From Smittium culicis (taxonomy: Eukaryota > Kickxellomycota > Harpellomycetes > Harpellales > Legeriomycetaceae), in NCBI GenBank assembly GCA_001970855.1, contig LSSN01000792.1, positions 1-64,000 on the forward strand: a stretch of 64,000 nucleotides of DNA. The letters run 5' to 3'. The position numbers were made by a program, and so were the translations under genes. The notes under the pieces were generated by a model that was not told the origin of the DNA, made no database searches, and saw only the letters and a program-made list of their open reading frames with translations. Below are positions 47,360-60,960 of this stretch, piece by piece; the first letter of the stretch is position 1, and each line of letters begins with the position of its first letter.

Positions 47360-50300
47360 TAGAATTCGTTTGAAAAATTCAAAACTAATCAAATCTGATG
47401 GAAAATTGAAAAACTAGTCAAATTCAAGTACATATTTGTAAAAATAGTCAAAAAAAAAATAAAGCAAATAGAAAAATTTTTTTTTGAATATTTCTTTTAG
47501 TACTAAACATTAAAGTTTTATTTTATATTCTTCAATTAGTAATTTTATTGGTACGATAAAAATCTTTAATTTATAATGTGAAATTGTATATTTAGCTAAA
47601 CCCGAAATTGCTTCATCATAATTCACATTTAGAAAATAATAAATTGGATTCATCTTTTGAATTTCTACTGTTAATTTAAAAGTATTTTTATTTGGTAATA
47701 TATTTTAGTTAGTAAATGATTTCAAATATAGTTTATGTTTAAAATTTTTTTCTTTATCTTTTGTAGAAAAAATATTTTCACTTATTGTTCTCAATTTCTA
47801 TATTTTCCAAGAAAAAAAAAACTATTTATGCTTCAAAAATTATGGTAATTTAATTTAATTTTAATAATTACGACACGAATTAAAATAAAAACTAGTTAAA
47901 GGATTTACTAAAGCATGTATTTTATAAAATGAATACTATACGAAAAATTTTACTTGAATTTATAGATTTCAAAAGCGATCCTAGCATGAATAGTTTTGTG
48001 TCCTCTTACTTTGAGTTCTCAAAATAAGTATAAGTTTCTATGCGCTAGATTAGACTAAATCCGCTATATTCTGTCTTATGTTTCAACATTTAATAATAAT
48101 AGTATAATGAATTGTTTAAGACACTTTCTTTTGTTATTTTTTAATATTATCCTTGATTAAAGTTATAAAGCCTTAGTTTATTATTTTTTAGCTATAGAAT
48201 TTTATGAGTATGATTTATAAAATAAATCACTTTAATTTCTATACATAGGAGGTATAAATGAAATCGATAATTATTATATAAATAATATATAATTTTGATT
48301 TATAGGTAGATTTTGGCTGTTTCTATTGTTAGATGTACCATATCATAACAGTGCAACCACAATGCATAATAAATCATCACGGCATTAGTATTAGAATATA
48401 AATGTGATTAGCTCTTTCAAATACATAAATTTATAAAATTTCATTATTTTTTCCATATTAAATCTAGGATATTTAGATTAATACCATTATTAAAATTGCT
48501 AATAATCAAAAATTTCAGTTTTATATACTGAGCAGATTAAAAAAATGCATCGATTATAAATATATAATACTTATTCTAATAATCCAAACAACCTCTCTCT
48601 CTCAAAATATTTTTTTCGAATATTTATTTTTAAAAAAATTCTAAATTCATTTTTATATTTAATGATAAAAACAATTTTACATTATTTATGAGTATTTAAT
48701 TTATTCAAAGTCAAAAGTATTAAATTCGTTATTTATTTGCTTCTATTAGATATAACTATATCACAAGTTTTTGAAAAGTGTCCGATCTGACCACAATTTT
48801 TTCAAAATCTATCTATTTAATTCATTAATTCGCCTCTGATTTTGAATATTCTCACCTTCCTTCATCCAGATCTCTTAACTTTAGTTGGTGGAAGAGTTTT
48901 AGCTTCAGATATAATCTAAGATATATCATGCAAATAAGCACTAATTTATAGTTTTTTTGTAATTTATCAACCGTTTTAATTGAGTTGACTAAAATCCGAG
49001 GATAAAGCTATATAATGTACATGAATCATAAAATATTAAGGAATGTCATGTCAAATATTTTTGAATAACCAAATGTAAAGTTTTTTTCTTTTATAATTAT
49101 TACTCTATAGCCATTTTTACTTTTTTTTACGCTAAAATAGAGCTAGGCTATCCAGAGAATTTCTCTTTTCAGCCTTTTATTTAAATTAAACTTTAAAATA
49201 GCAGTAGTTTTGTTCGGTTACGAGTTTTTTTTTCTAGTTTTATTCTTATATTACAAAAAATTTCTCCAAAATAGATAATATATTTGATATTGCTTCAAGT
49301 ATGTTTAAAATTCTTTTGAATGAAATCGAGCTGTTTATATATTCAGTTAAATTTAATATTACACTTCTGAATCTTGGTGCAGGAAAATATACTGATTCCC
49401 TTGATTCTGGATTGATTTTTTTCAAATAGTCGAATTATTTTGGCTCAGAATTATGTATGCTTTCTATTGTATCATAATATATCGAAATTTATATAGTTTT
49501 TCCAGCTCTGGATATATCTGGCCAAAAATAATTTTTAAATATTATGTACGAATAACGAATGGTAAGCCAGAGGAAGTTTATTCAAAAAAGCATTTAGAAG
49601 TTCCATGCCTCAATCACTTAAAATTATTAAACTCGCCTTAGTACTTAGCCCTAAAATTGAAGGGCTTAAATTAAGAATAATGCACTATCAATCTACTATA
49701 TATTCACAGCTGTATGCGCCAAAAGTCAATGGAGTTGTTTTTTTCTCCGTTCAATGAAGTTGCTGTAAAAAAATCCTTTAAAATCGGATTTAAATTAACA
49801 ATAATTCATGCTATAATAAGTAAACAGTTATCGAACGACTTATCTGACAAAATATGTGAGTTAAAGAGATAATTGAATATTTTTTCTTTGCTTTCAAAAA
49901 ATAAAATGTGACCGTGAATTTACTTCACTGATTTTTTTCAGAAATGGCTTTATTTAAAAGTAGAAATTAACGCTTCTCCCGAAAGTTTTGGATTTTATAT
50001 CGTTTAAGTGTCTCCATGATGTGAGATATTTTACTGGCTCACCCAAACCTTCTCTTAAATAATCAATGAATGACTTTGAAGTTATTATATCGAATACACT
50101 TATTATAGATTTTTCTTTTTCTTTTTCTTTAATTAAAGATATAAATATTTTAGGAATTAAAGTTATACAATGATGGTCAAAAAATTAACCTTATAAAATT
50201 TTTCATCATATATTTTATGTAAATTTATGGTGGAATCGCAGTTATTGTTAAAACAAACAGCTTGAAACCTGGGTTTAGTGCTATATTTTATGTTATTTGT

Positions 50301-50775
50301 TTTATGGCTTTTAAAATAAAAATCAACTAAGTCAATTTCTTCTTCTTTATAATTGAAAGTTTCCTGAAACAAATTTTGATCTTGTAAAAAAAACAAGTCG
50401 GTATATCAATTTTAGCATAATAAAATTTCATAATAACCTTTCACTTTAGTCTTCGTTGAATATATATAAACAGAAAATCTAAAATGTCTATTTTCATTAA
50501 TAAAAAAAGAAATTTGCGTAAATTTACTCAAAGTATCAAATCAAACAAAAAAATTCATGGTGATAATGAACGATTAAAAAATAAAACTTTAATGTAGAAC
50601 ACTAAATGGAATATCGAAAAATTATAATATTTTTTCTATTATCTTAGATTTTTGTTTTGGCTGCTTTTTTTTAATATGTACTTTAATTTGACTAGTTTTA
50701 CAAACATATACTTAAATTTGATTATTTTTGCAATTTTCCAATAAAATTTTGGTTATTTTTGCAATTATTTCTTGA
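47360..50775. mobile_element. Candidate decayed 3.4-kb DNA transposon with inverted subterminal repeats
   Basis: The segment 47365-47535 (plus) is an inverted repeat of 50575-50770. Shared blocks in order are AACTAGTCAAATT-AAGTACAT, TTTGTAAAA-TAGTCAAA and ACATTAAAGTTTTATTTT. Each side has two to three units of about 31 bp built around AAAAATARTCAAATT, like the subterminal repeats of DNA transposons. The interior holds minus-strand coding-like remnants (49240-50396). Exact termini and target duplication are not resolved. Confidence 0.4.
49240..50396 (-). pseudogene. Broken minus-strand protein remnant, unrecognised
   Basis: Three open stretches follow each other on the minus strand. The first (50396-50163) begins MFFLQDQNLFQETF and includes RFQAVCFNNNCDSTINLHKI. 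A frameshift near 50170 leads into a second stretch to about 49955 (IPKIFISLIKEKEKEK, then SFIDYLREGLGEPVKYLTSW). A third at about 49433-49240 reads FDYLKKINPESRESVYFPAP then SSISFKRILNILEAISNILS. Their composition is protein-like, unlike the surrounding random AT sequence, but I recognise no family. They sit inside the inverted-repeat element and may be its decayed protein. Confidence 0.4.
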
Positions 50776-51083
50776 TTTTTTAATTCAATAGCGAGATTTC
50801 AAAATATTTATATATGTGAATAAATGTTGATGTTCGTGAGTTATTTCGAAAAAATTCTGTAAATCAGTTATATAAGTTTTTAAATTTAATATTCAAACCC
50901 ATATTCACTAAAGAGCAAAGTAAAGCTGATTAGTGTATAAAAAAAAAATAAATTGAATATAGGATAAATTAAATATTTTAGATTTTATCCTTGAACTGAT
51001 TTATAATGGTTTTCGATCTGTAAGAGTTTTTGAGTGTAGTCGGCCCAAAAAATGCGTTATATATATATTCAATTAGATTATGA

Positions 51084-51281
51084 TTAACCCTTTCATGTGC
51101 GGTATACTGCTTTATATCTACTAAATCTAGCAAATTAGACTCAATAAAAATAAAATAATTCCTAAACGTTAAAATTTATTGGTATATAATAGTATAACTG
51201 CAAATAATAAATTTGTTTTAATATCATAAAAGAAACAATCTAATTACTATATTAAAAGAGTGTTGGGTAGGAAAGGATTAA
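51084..51281 (+). mobile_element. TTAA-flanked piggyBac-like MITE copy
   Basis: A 198-bp block with TTAA at both ends (51084-51087, 51278-51281). It starts TTAACCCTTTCATGTGCGG and ends GTGTTGGGTAGGAAAGGATTAA. The interior aligns with the 24762 copy (CTTTATATCTACTAAATCTA; TATTGGTATATAATA). It is the copy with the cleanest TTAA pair in plus orientation and lies about 400 bp upstream of UBC12. Confidence 0.75.
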
Positions 51282-51680
51282 AATATCCATTTTCAAAGTA
51301 AAAAAACTTGAATTAATGCGCAGTAATTCAAAATCGCTAATGAATTGTACATATATGCTAAATGTATGTTATTCATTTTACATCGAGCCAATGAGATGCT
51401 TTCTTATTACATTCAATTCAAATTGACTATAAAAAAGGCAATTTTTTTTAAATGCTATTCAAATAAAAATATTATTTGGCCTATGTAAATATTTCTGTAT
51501 AGTCGCTCATTTATAATTTTTTTTCCATATTTAAAGCTTATTGAATTCTGTTATCATTTATTTAAATATTATATTTAGTTGATTTTAGACATCAATACCA
51601 CTTTATTATCATTATTTAAAAAGTATCAACTTAGAGTTTTCAATATACATTCACTATCATCTATTTGATATTAACGAATA

Positions 51681-52459
51681 ATGCACAAAGTCTGGAATCT
51701 TAAAAAGCAGCAAGCTCTCAGCGAAAAATCCAATACTAAAGTCAGTCCATCAAGGATTAGGATTCAAAAGGATGTTTCCGAATTAGATCTACCCTCTAGC
51801 ATTAAAGTCGAATTTCATGATCAACAGAATCTAAACAATTTTACTGTCCAAATTAAACCAGACGAAGGTAATGAATTTTTATTCTACTTGCAACAACTCT
51901 TAAATTTCCTTTTTACATATAAAGTGAATACATAAAATCGAATATTCGGGGTTTATATTTTAATTCTTAAAACATTATAATAATAAAATTAGGGTATTAT
52001 TCTGGAGGTACTTTCAAATTCAGTTTTTCATTAAATGAAAATTACCCACACGATCCACCAAAAGTATTGTGTTTGAACAAAATTTACCATCCCAATATCG
52101 ATCTCGATGGTAAAATATGTCTTAACATACTAAGAGAAGACTGGAAGCCTGTTCTCACTTTGAATTCAGTTTTAATAGGCCTACAATTTCTTTTTTTAGA
52201 ACCAAATCCCGAAGATCCCTTGAACAAAGGTACTTTAAATTTTTTTTCAGCAGCCTGCTATTATCTCTCTTATCAGTTGACTTATCCAATTTAATTTCAT
52301 TAAACTATCTTTCTAACTTTCCTTTAACCCTATTATTTTTCGATTCCAGAGGCTGCCTTAGTTCTTAAAACAAACACAATATCTTTTAGAAAAAATGTTA
52401 AATCATCAATGCAAGGTGGATATGTAGATGGAACTGAGTATGACTGTGTTGCAATTTAA
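51681..52459 (+). CDS. UBC12: NEDD8-conjugating enzyme E2 Ubc12
   Basis: Exons 51681-51867, 51993-52229 and 52350-52459 join (phases 1, 1) into 177 aa, the usual Ubc12 length. Introns are GTAATG...TTAG and GTACTT...CCAG. The N-terminal [11 protein letters not shown] corresponds to the Ubc12 tail that docks on the NEDD8 E1. The UBC fold follows: [47 protein letters not shown], then the catalytic [20 protein letters not shown] with active-site Cys105, and [15 protein letters not shown]; the [11 protein letters not shown] string is characteristic of Ubc12. It transfers NEDD8/Rub1 to cullins, activating SCF-type ubiquitin ligases. The reading frame across all junctions restores the family consensus, so the exon model is secure. 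Confidence 0.96.
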
Positions 52460-52833
52460 TTTCTTGTCCCATTTATAGCCATCAGCATTTCTAGCTGATC
52501 TTTTAGGAAAAACAATCAACCAAGGCTTTAATATCCCATAATTGTTCTATTTATGAATTTGAAAGTAATTATATTAAACTTTAGTGCTGTTATAGTATCA
52601 AACCACTTTTATTTTTTTAAACTAGTTTGATTTAATACTCCAATGCTCGACACAGTTATTTATTTTCGTTTATTTTCTCGTATTTATAGAATGTCTATTT
52701 AACTAAATACAATTTATTCAATTGCTTCATCTTTATTATTTTTTTTATTAAAGAAATTAGCATTTAATAGTTTCGATAAAAAAAAAATTAAAAAAAAAAT
52801 TAAAACATATGTCAAACCAATGTCAAACCAAAT
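52460..52833. other. Convergent spacer after UBC12
   Basis: AT-rich, with A9 and A8 runs near 52780-52800. It holds the 3' ends of UBC12 and of the minus-strand 928-aa gene. Nothing else seen. Confidence 0.55.
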
Positions 52834-55751
52834 TTATCTTTTTCCAGATTTCTTCTTCTTGGATTTAGATTTTGGCGACTTTTTCTGTTTACTGTTGGAT
52901 ATAGAAGAATTTTTATCCTTATCTTGTTTTATCTCATTTATATCCTTTGCACTTTGAATAGTGTCCGATTTATTTAAAATTTCTTGATCAGCTGAGATTT
53001 CAGCTACTTCTCCCGCCAGTTTTTCAGAAAATCCTTCATTAAACCCTACTGAAGATTTGCGGCCTAACTCCGCTTTTGAAATCCCTTTTTTATTCTTACA
53101 GATATCTTCGCTTGTCGCTATATCTGGAATTTCGACATTGGAATCATGGGTAGAATCAATTGCATCTTTTCTATTATCATTTATTATTGTATTGCTATTT
53201 TCATTGCTAAAGTTAGTATTACTATCAATCGAATTATGGTCAAATTCAATAACGGTCTCTTCCAAGTCCCCCCTCTTAGCTGCCGCTGTGGCAGCAGCAA
53301 CACGTGCGCTACTTCTTGTAGACCTCGTGACTTTATTCTTAAAGTTTTGATCACTAATATCATCAAGCGTTAGTGGAAGATCTGTGACACTGCTGATATT
53401 TTCTTCAGTTTCTATCCCAGAGTTTGGATTTCCATGAGCTATCTCACCTCCACTTTCTTTAACTTCAACTTCAATCAAATTAACGTTTCCCAAAATATGA
53501 TTTTCTGGGACATCTGCATCCGAAGCTTGGCCATAGTCGCTGCTGGGTTTATACAAAGCATTTTGATCATTTTTCAGCTCAGGTTTATCATCTTCTAACC
53601 TATGCTTTATAGCTGGGCAAGATGGAGGCTCTTCCATTTGATCTGTGGAGACATTTCTATTATCTGAATTATGATCAAAATTTAAAAGATCCTCTCTGCT
53701 AGGATGAATAGCTATTTGACTTTTATTAGAGAATTCATCATTTTCACTAGCACTAACAGCTTCATGACTTTCTTTTTGGGGTTGAATATAAGCACTATTA
53801 CTTTCTGGTGAGGATACGATTTCGTCTCCAGATTGAACAATACTGTCTAGGATCTTTTTTTCAACGTATGCTGTTTTATTAGCGCCGACAGTTATTGAAG
53901 GAATTTTATTTTCAGCTTCAGTAGCGATATCATATGGCTCTTCTGGAAAACCTTTATTAGAACGGCCAGTATTGTAGTCAAGTAAATTTGAATTATCAAC
54001 ATGAAGAGTATTTTCTTTTATGTTTAATGAGTCTTTGTTACTATTGTCTTTATCGCTAGTGAAATTTTCGCATCCATTTTTTAGAGTAATGGATTCAAAC
54101 GAGCTGTTAATTTTTTCTTGTTCGCCGTCGTCCTTTACATTCTCGTAGTCGTATAATTTGTCTATCAGGATCGGCGAGTTGTCATCAGCGTATGACTTAT
54201 TCGTATTCGCGCTTATAAAACCTTCAGCTTCTTTTATCATATCGTTATTATCATATGTGTTCTCAGTAGCTTGGGAAATGTTTTTTAACTTTTCTAATTT
54301 TTTACTTTTTTTGATCTTTATCTTTGTTTCTGTAAAACTGGCTTTTGGAGAATTTTTCTTCATTTCGGCCAAGTTAGATTCACCACTCATCTTATAATAT
54401 TCAGGATTGATGTTATTTTCTTTGGTATTGTTGAGAGTTCTATCACTACTATTTTCGTTTGATAAATCTTTTTGAGTACCAGAATGAACATTGTTCGGCT
54501 CTAGGTATTTGAAAGATTCCTGTAATTGTTCATCAAGAGAATCATATTCTACGTTATAATAAAATAAAATATTATATTGGTTATTTATTTTCTATGAATT
54601 TTACTATAAAACTATAGATGAGCATTAATTTTGTTATCTTATCAACTAATTGAAATCAAACCTGAGCTTCGGTATTTACTAATTTTCTGTACTGGCACCA
54701 AGTTGTGAATATGATCTGGGCTACTAAATTTAGAGTCGGGTTTAGTGATGGGGCCGCTATAACTACTATCAGAATTCTCAGAGCCATCTCTAATAGCTAC
54801 AGCAGTGATATTTCTTAAATTCTCGATCTTATTTTTTTTTATTTGCGAGCTTGTTCCAGAATTAGATTTCTTCTTAATTCTCATTTTCTTGGATGTATAA
54901 TCACTGGAATGGCTATTTGATAGGATTCTATTTTTAGTTTTTTTAGAATTATGAAAATTTTTGTTATTATTCTGCGGAATTGGTATTGCTGGGAGAGACG
55001 GTATTGAGTTTATTTTGCTAGGGTTTGATAGTAATGTGAAGTCAGAATCAGGATCTAAAGAAAACTCATCTTTGGATATATCTAACCAACCTTCACTTAT
55101 CTCGAGAGGTTTTGGAGGATAACTAAACTTTAAACTAGATGACAAGCCAGGGTTATTCAGTCTTGTGGGCTCCAAACTGAGCAAGCAATCTGACTCGATA
55201 CTCGTTTCTAAGCTTTTACGAAAAGGGTGGCGGTAGTTTATTTCTATCGTCTTGCTTTTGTGTAGATATTCATTAATTTCGCCATTGTTATTTATCCTGT
55301 TATACTCAAATATGTCTCTGTTACTTATATTGCTTGTGTTGGAATTTCTGTATCTTCTATAAAAATCACGATTACTAGTACTAAAATCGTCTCTGCTGCT
55401 GTTACTAACACTTCTGGACATGTTTTCGGCGCTAAATACACTTCCACATTCGCTGATGCTCCTACTTCTGCCATAAATGCTATTTTCATCTCGTGGACTC
55501 ATGTAGTTATATATCGAATTACAAGTGTTTTTATAGTCTAGCAACTTGTTTTTATGGTTTTTTAACTTTTCGTTTCTGTAATTGTTTAGAAAGGAGTCAA
55601 CTAAAGAGTGGTCATTTCTAGTATTAATTCTATTGTTATTGCTGTAATTATTTACATTGCTTATCTGCGAGTTTAATGCACTAGTTTCTTCGTTCCGAGG
55701 ATTTTTTCCTAATGCTATTTTTTTTGCACCTGCAACTAAGTTTGTCCACAT
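52834..55751 (-). CDS. Unrecognised two-exon gene, 928-aa disordered protein
   Basis: Exon 1 55751-54680 and exon 2 54548-52834 join through a GTAAAT...GTAG intron (phase 1) into 928 aa; an alternative donor GTTTGA 12 nt later also stays in frame but breaks the GTA pattern of this window. The N-terminal part starts MWTNLVAGAKKIALGKNPR and becomes Asn/Ser/Arg-rich with a short ordered-looking segment near residues 190-245 (SYPPKPLEISEGWLDISKDE). The second exon is acidic and Ser/Asn/Glu-rich, with a helical Ala-rich patch (RSSARVAAATAAAKRG) and a strongly basic C-terminus (KQKKSPKSKSKKKKSGKR) that could act in nuclear targeting. No catalytic motif or membrane helix is visible and I assign no function. 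Confidence 0.7.
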
Positions 55752-58700
55752 AATGGATAATGAACTTTCAAATGTTTCGTGATCAGTATACCCTTGATGT
55801 AATTTCGAAAGTAATTATCTATTATGTTTGATAAAGTATGATAAAAAATTTCTTTATTAAAATTTGGATGTTTTTTTTTTTACTTTATAACTATTTATCT
55901 AGAAATTTTCAACATTTAAATACAGGCGTAAGCGCAACTAATTAAAAAAATTGGTATATGATATTTTTTCCTTTTCATATAAATATATGGGTTCGGGATA
56001 GAATGAATAAAATAGTTATTAAATTGATTATTTAAAGTCCACAGAAATATAGCAATAAATGAGTATACTTTAAAGCTAAAACGCTGGTTTTTTTATATCA
56101 TCCCCCAAGAGCTTCTTTTAAGTTATTAAAAAAGAAATAATACTCACGAACTTCAATTTGCTGAAATATATTCATATAGCATATTTTAAATGTGGAGTTG
56201 TAAAATAAACCACTTACTGTTTAAAATAGAGGTATAATGATAAACGTGTTCGTGCTGCAAACTTTTCAGAAGATTAGTATATTTAATGAATTACTATTTC
56301 TAGTAAAAGTGTTGTCTATATTAGGGGACTTGATTGCGATACGCTTGTTTTTTTTAGCTTTAAAGTCGAGTTTTTAAAATAATACAAGGATAAAAAATAA
56401 TTGATATAGTTACAATGGAATAAAATATATTAAAAAAATATTAGTATGTTATATGTAGATAAAAGGGATTGGAATAAAATGTGTAGAAATAAATGTGAGA
56501 AGGTGAATTTGTATAAAATATGAAAGCAAATTTTGAAGTAAATAAATAAACATATACTGCAAAAATTAAGTGATGTGTAAGGTTTTTTATTTTACCAAAT
56601 TTAATTGTATGAATATGATAGCCTTAAATAATCAAAGTGAAATTATTTTTGTTAGTAATATGACTATATCGATGTTTTTTTTAAAATAGTAAGATAAGCA
56701 ATTTAATAGGCAGATAGTACTAGAATGCTTGTGACCTAAAAAAAAAAGAAAGTTTTTTTAGATTGTTTTACGCACTAACATGAAAATAAATAAACAAATA
56801 AAAAGTTTGGATTGAGAGGCGAGAGTGTCATCAGACAACTGAGTATACATATACTGCAATTCTGACTTGGTATCAACAAAAGTAAAATGGAAAAAAAAAA
56901 AAAAATTAGCATAGTGAAATTAAAACGACTGAGATAGTGAGAGTATATATTTTTTATTTTGACCATTTGAACTTGTTTGTCTAGCGCGTGAGTATAGACG
57001 AATTTTTTTTTTAATCATGGGCTTTTCTATTGTTAGATTTAAAGCCAAGTTGATGGTCTATCAAAGTTATTAAAGTACATTGAAATAAAGTACTTGGGTG
57101 CATTATAACAAATTTAAATGAGAATATGATTTTAATTCTTTTTTAAGCGTAAATAGTTGGCTTATTTTATGCGGACATTAAAATTTAGGCTCTAGAAAAC
57201 AGGAATTTGCATTTCTAAAACTGAGTAAATATAATTCACATTTCATTTTTTTTATGGAAACTGATATATTAGTGGGAAAAACACGATTTTACGTTTAATT
57301 TATTTTCCCTTACAAGTCATTCAATCTAATCTGTATTAAAATTAAAATAAAGTGGGAGGTATTAATAATCCTATATACTTAAAAATAGCGAAATGTATTT
57401 TTAGTAATCCATTTCAGGTATGGTAGGTCATTAATTAATAATAAAAACTGACCATTAGCATTAATTGTGAGAAATTAAATTCCGAAAAACTATAATATAT
57501 TGGATTTCTACAATATTTATACAAATAGAAACTCTGCATAAAAACAATTATTGAATTATTAGCTTACCCCCCCTCTCCATTAATAAGTGGATATACTTTT
57601 ACAGGGGCTTGGTACTTGTAAAAAAGATATTATTTCGCATGAACGTTAGAACAAAAGCTTCTATTTGCTGGGCTATAGTGAAACTCCAATAAATTTTATT
57701 AATTGAGCTAATCCTTTAAAGGCTAGGCTTAGATGGCTAGTTATGGCAATTGAAGATGTGCCAGTATCGCTAGAAAGGGAGCGCGAAAGAGTGCGTATTT
57801 TTAAAATTGACTCTAAATTTCAATTTTAGTAAACCAAGTGAAATAACATCTTTTAACATATAGTATAAAGTCTTATCGCGCTTACTTTTGCTAATAATTT
57901 TATTCAGTTCAATAATTATTGCTGTATCAAAAAGCACTCAAGAATAAAAGAACTGCAATTATTCACATCATTTAAGCGTGGAATTCAAAAGGAATACTGC
58001 GGTAATGCCATTGGCCACAAAGATCCAACAAAAATAATAAAAGGGAATTAAGTTTGGTGTGAGAAACTTGTATCTTATCTTTTACGGCAAAAAAATTTAT
58101 CATTTAGCATTTATGAATCAATTCGCATATTCTATTGGGCGGTGCCGAGTAAAGAATAGATTAGACCACGTGGATTAATTGGGCCAATAGCTATGCGTAT
58201 AAAAAAAAGCTTAAAATTTAGATTTTGTTAAATTGTATCATAATTCGAATATTTTTGTCACAAGGATTTCATGCAAAAATTATTAGAAATTAAAAAAAAT
58301 AAAGTTTTAATTAACGATAGTTGGCGAATGAGAAAAAAAATAAAGTGAACATGCTCGAAGCGTAATCGATAAGAATGGAATTTATTGTATTGTTCTGAGT
58401 ATTTTTAGTATTCAAATACAAAATCGCGGCAAGTCCAACCAAGGCCATATGAACGGGCTATCTCGGCGTGTTCTTATTAGCTTATAGGGCTTCAAGGAAT
58501 AACGGAATTAAAAATCATCAGCTGACATAATTCAAACGAAGGCCATTTGTTTGTCCAGTAACCTTAAACATCTCGCTAATCAGTACACTGTTTTCAGATA
58601 CAGAACTAATCAACTAAACCCCACGTTAATTTTAATTCCATAGCTCTCATAAAATTACCCGCTTGAAGAACAAAAAATACATTTTAAAAGTTTTACTGTC

Positions 58701-60960
58701 TTTGAAAAGGTTAATAAATTATACTTATTTGCTAAGCCTATTATTCAGGCAACAAATAGTCATAATATTGATTATTAATCTACTAAATCAGTAAAACCCA
58801 GATCACTAATACAATATTAATTGCTCATTTTTATATTCCGGCATATCTGAAGTAAATATTTTAAAATAATACCATACCTTAGATCAAGTGTATGATAACA
58901 CAATGACAATCCAAGTTTTTGTTCACTTTTATGTTGTTGCTAATAAGCCATTCAAGGTAAAAATTGATGACAATTGAATGTCATCGTCAATATTTTAGCC
59001 CACAGCCTCAATATATGAATTTATGTTGCAATTTTTTCACCCTTCTATTTGGATAATTATCTATTTTATAAAAAAATTATTATTTGCTCTATATCCATCA
59101 GGCATGATACAAATTATGTTTAATTGCGAGTTTCAGACATAAAAAAACAAATAAAGTAGCAATGTGTCTGACTTCATACACGTGCTTGATCAAGATTAAC
59201 ACACAATAAAAAAAAAAATTATGAAAGAAATGACAATATTAGGAACTATGCTGTAGCTTTCCACGAGATTAGGTTTCTTGATCATAAACAAATCTAGTGT
59301 GTATAAAACAAAGTAAAATAAAAACCTATTGGTATGATCGTATCAAAAGGAATCTATCTATCAAAATTTTGTAGCATTATCATAATCTTGTATTGTGTTT
59401 GCGTTTGCGTTTATTTTCATCTGATATTATGCCATTTAATATTGTTCATATGTACTAAAAATCCGAAATTTTAAAAAGTAGTATGTGCTCGCCGTATCTT
59501 TATGTTTATTATTTAACAAATTTCCGAAAATAAGTATATCCTGTTATCGAAAGATCGATAAGATAAATAAATTTATATTCTGCCAGTCATGAAAGGCCCT
59601 AGGTGTTAAAGACGAAGTGAAAAGGGATGGAGACATGCTTATCGAAGGAGCTGAGCGTTTTTACTAGTAAAATTGACTGTAAATTTAAATATAAAAAATA
59701 GGCAATCGATTTAAACCATAATTGAAAAACCAAAACGTGTGAAGGTTTGATGGATCTAATGAAAGAGTATCTGATTTTTATAGATCTTATAAGGTTTGTG
59801 TATGCTTTATTCAGTTTTTTTCAACAAAAAAAATCAAATACCACATATACAAATACAATCAGCTAAAGCATACCTCCCTCCCTCCCTCCCCAAATATATG
59901 CAACTAGAGCTCAAAATGTATATAATATAAGGTCATTGTGAAGATGCGAGTAGAGTTAAATTATGGATGTGTTTACAGGCTAACAACTTTGCAAGCGTTT
60001 ATATCTAAAACCACGATGGAGCTGATAGGTGCCTATATGTGGGAGCGACTGACTTTGTAAGAGTAAGCTGTAAGTAACACCAGATTTGAGCGTTAAAAAA
60101 AATGGTTAAAAACGATGTATTGCTAAAATGATGAATTTTTTTAGAATTTTTTGTGTAAAGTATCCAAAATAAATAAATTAATTAATAAATAAATTAAAGT
60201 GTGTAAAGGCAACGTATGAAGAATGGTGGGAATCGGTGCGATCATTTTGGTAATTTTGAGATAGAATCATAAAAACAACCTAATCTGACATTGAACGCCT
60301 TTCCCTATTCCAACGATTGGATCCTAAAGTTAAAAAAAACGGAAGAGAGTGTATTGAACTCGCATTTAAGCTGGGGGTAATAAACCCTGCTTCACATCAT
60401 CGTTGCATACAAAACGTGCAATCACGATTTTAAAATATACTGATAGGTAGTTGGTTATTTATGATGCTTAAAAAATGATATATATTTAATCTGTTATTAT
60501 CGAAATTATAAAGCATATGTGAATGAACCATAAAATGGGATAAAGCTGTAAGCATATTTCATTTTAATCATTTTAAAGTTAAATGGAGGGTCGGGAATGT
60601 ACCAGTGATGATTATTGGAATATACAAATATTGCAATAAACGATGAACGCATAATTAAGAATATTTACACAATTTACGATTAATGAGGATGAGAAAAGGT
60701 TTTGCATTATAAGGCAAACGGATAAGCATAATTTTTCTTCAGTAAAAACTAAACACTAATAGAAAAAAAAATTTTTTTTCAAGATAGAAAATGATTTTGA
60801 AGCGATGAAAATTAGCTTGATTATATATTTATTTTTTGCTGATTGTGTGTATGAGGCGGACTGTTAGATCAAATTATGCGTAAAGGGTAAAAAAACGAAT
60901 AATAATAATAATATTAAAAATGGGGTGGAGAAAAAAAAAACGGTTCACCCAAGATCGCTA
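55752..60960. other. Five-kb spacer with no gene found
   Basis: No open frame of interest on either strand, no convincing tRNA. Composition is slightly less AT-rich than the 39-51 kb desert. It contains a CCTC repeat at 59873-59891 and several homopolymer runs. A multi-exon gene with very short exons or a non-coding RNA could be missed by eye. Confidence 0.45.
59873..59891 (+). repeat. (CCTC)n tract
   Basis: Four consecutive CCTC units followed by CCC. The opposite strand has runs of three or more G separated by A and could form a G-quadruplex. Unusual in this AT-rich setting. Confidence 0.9.
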
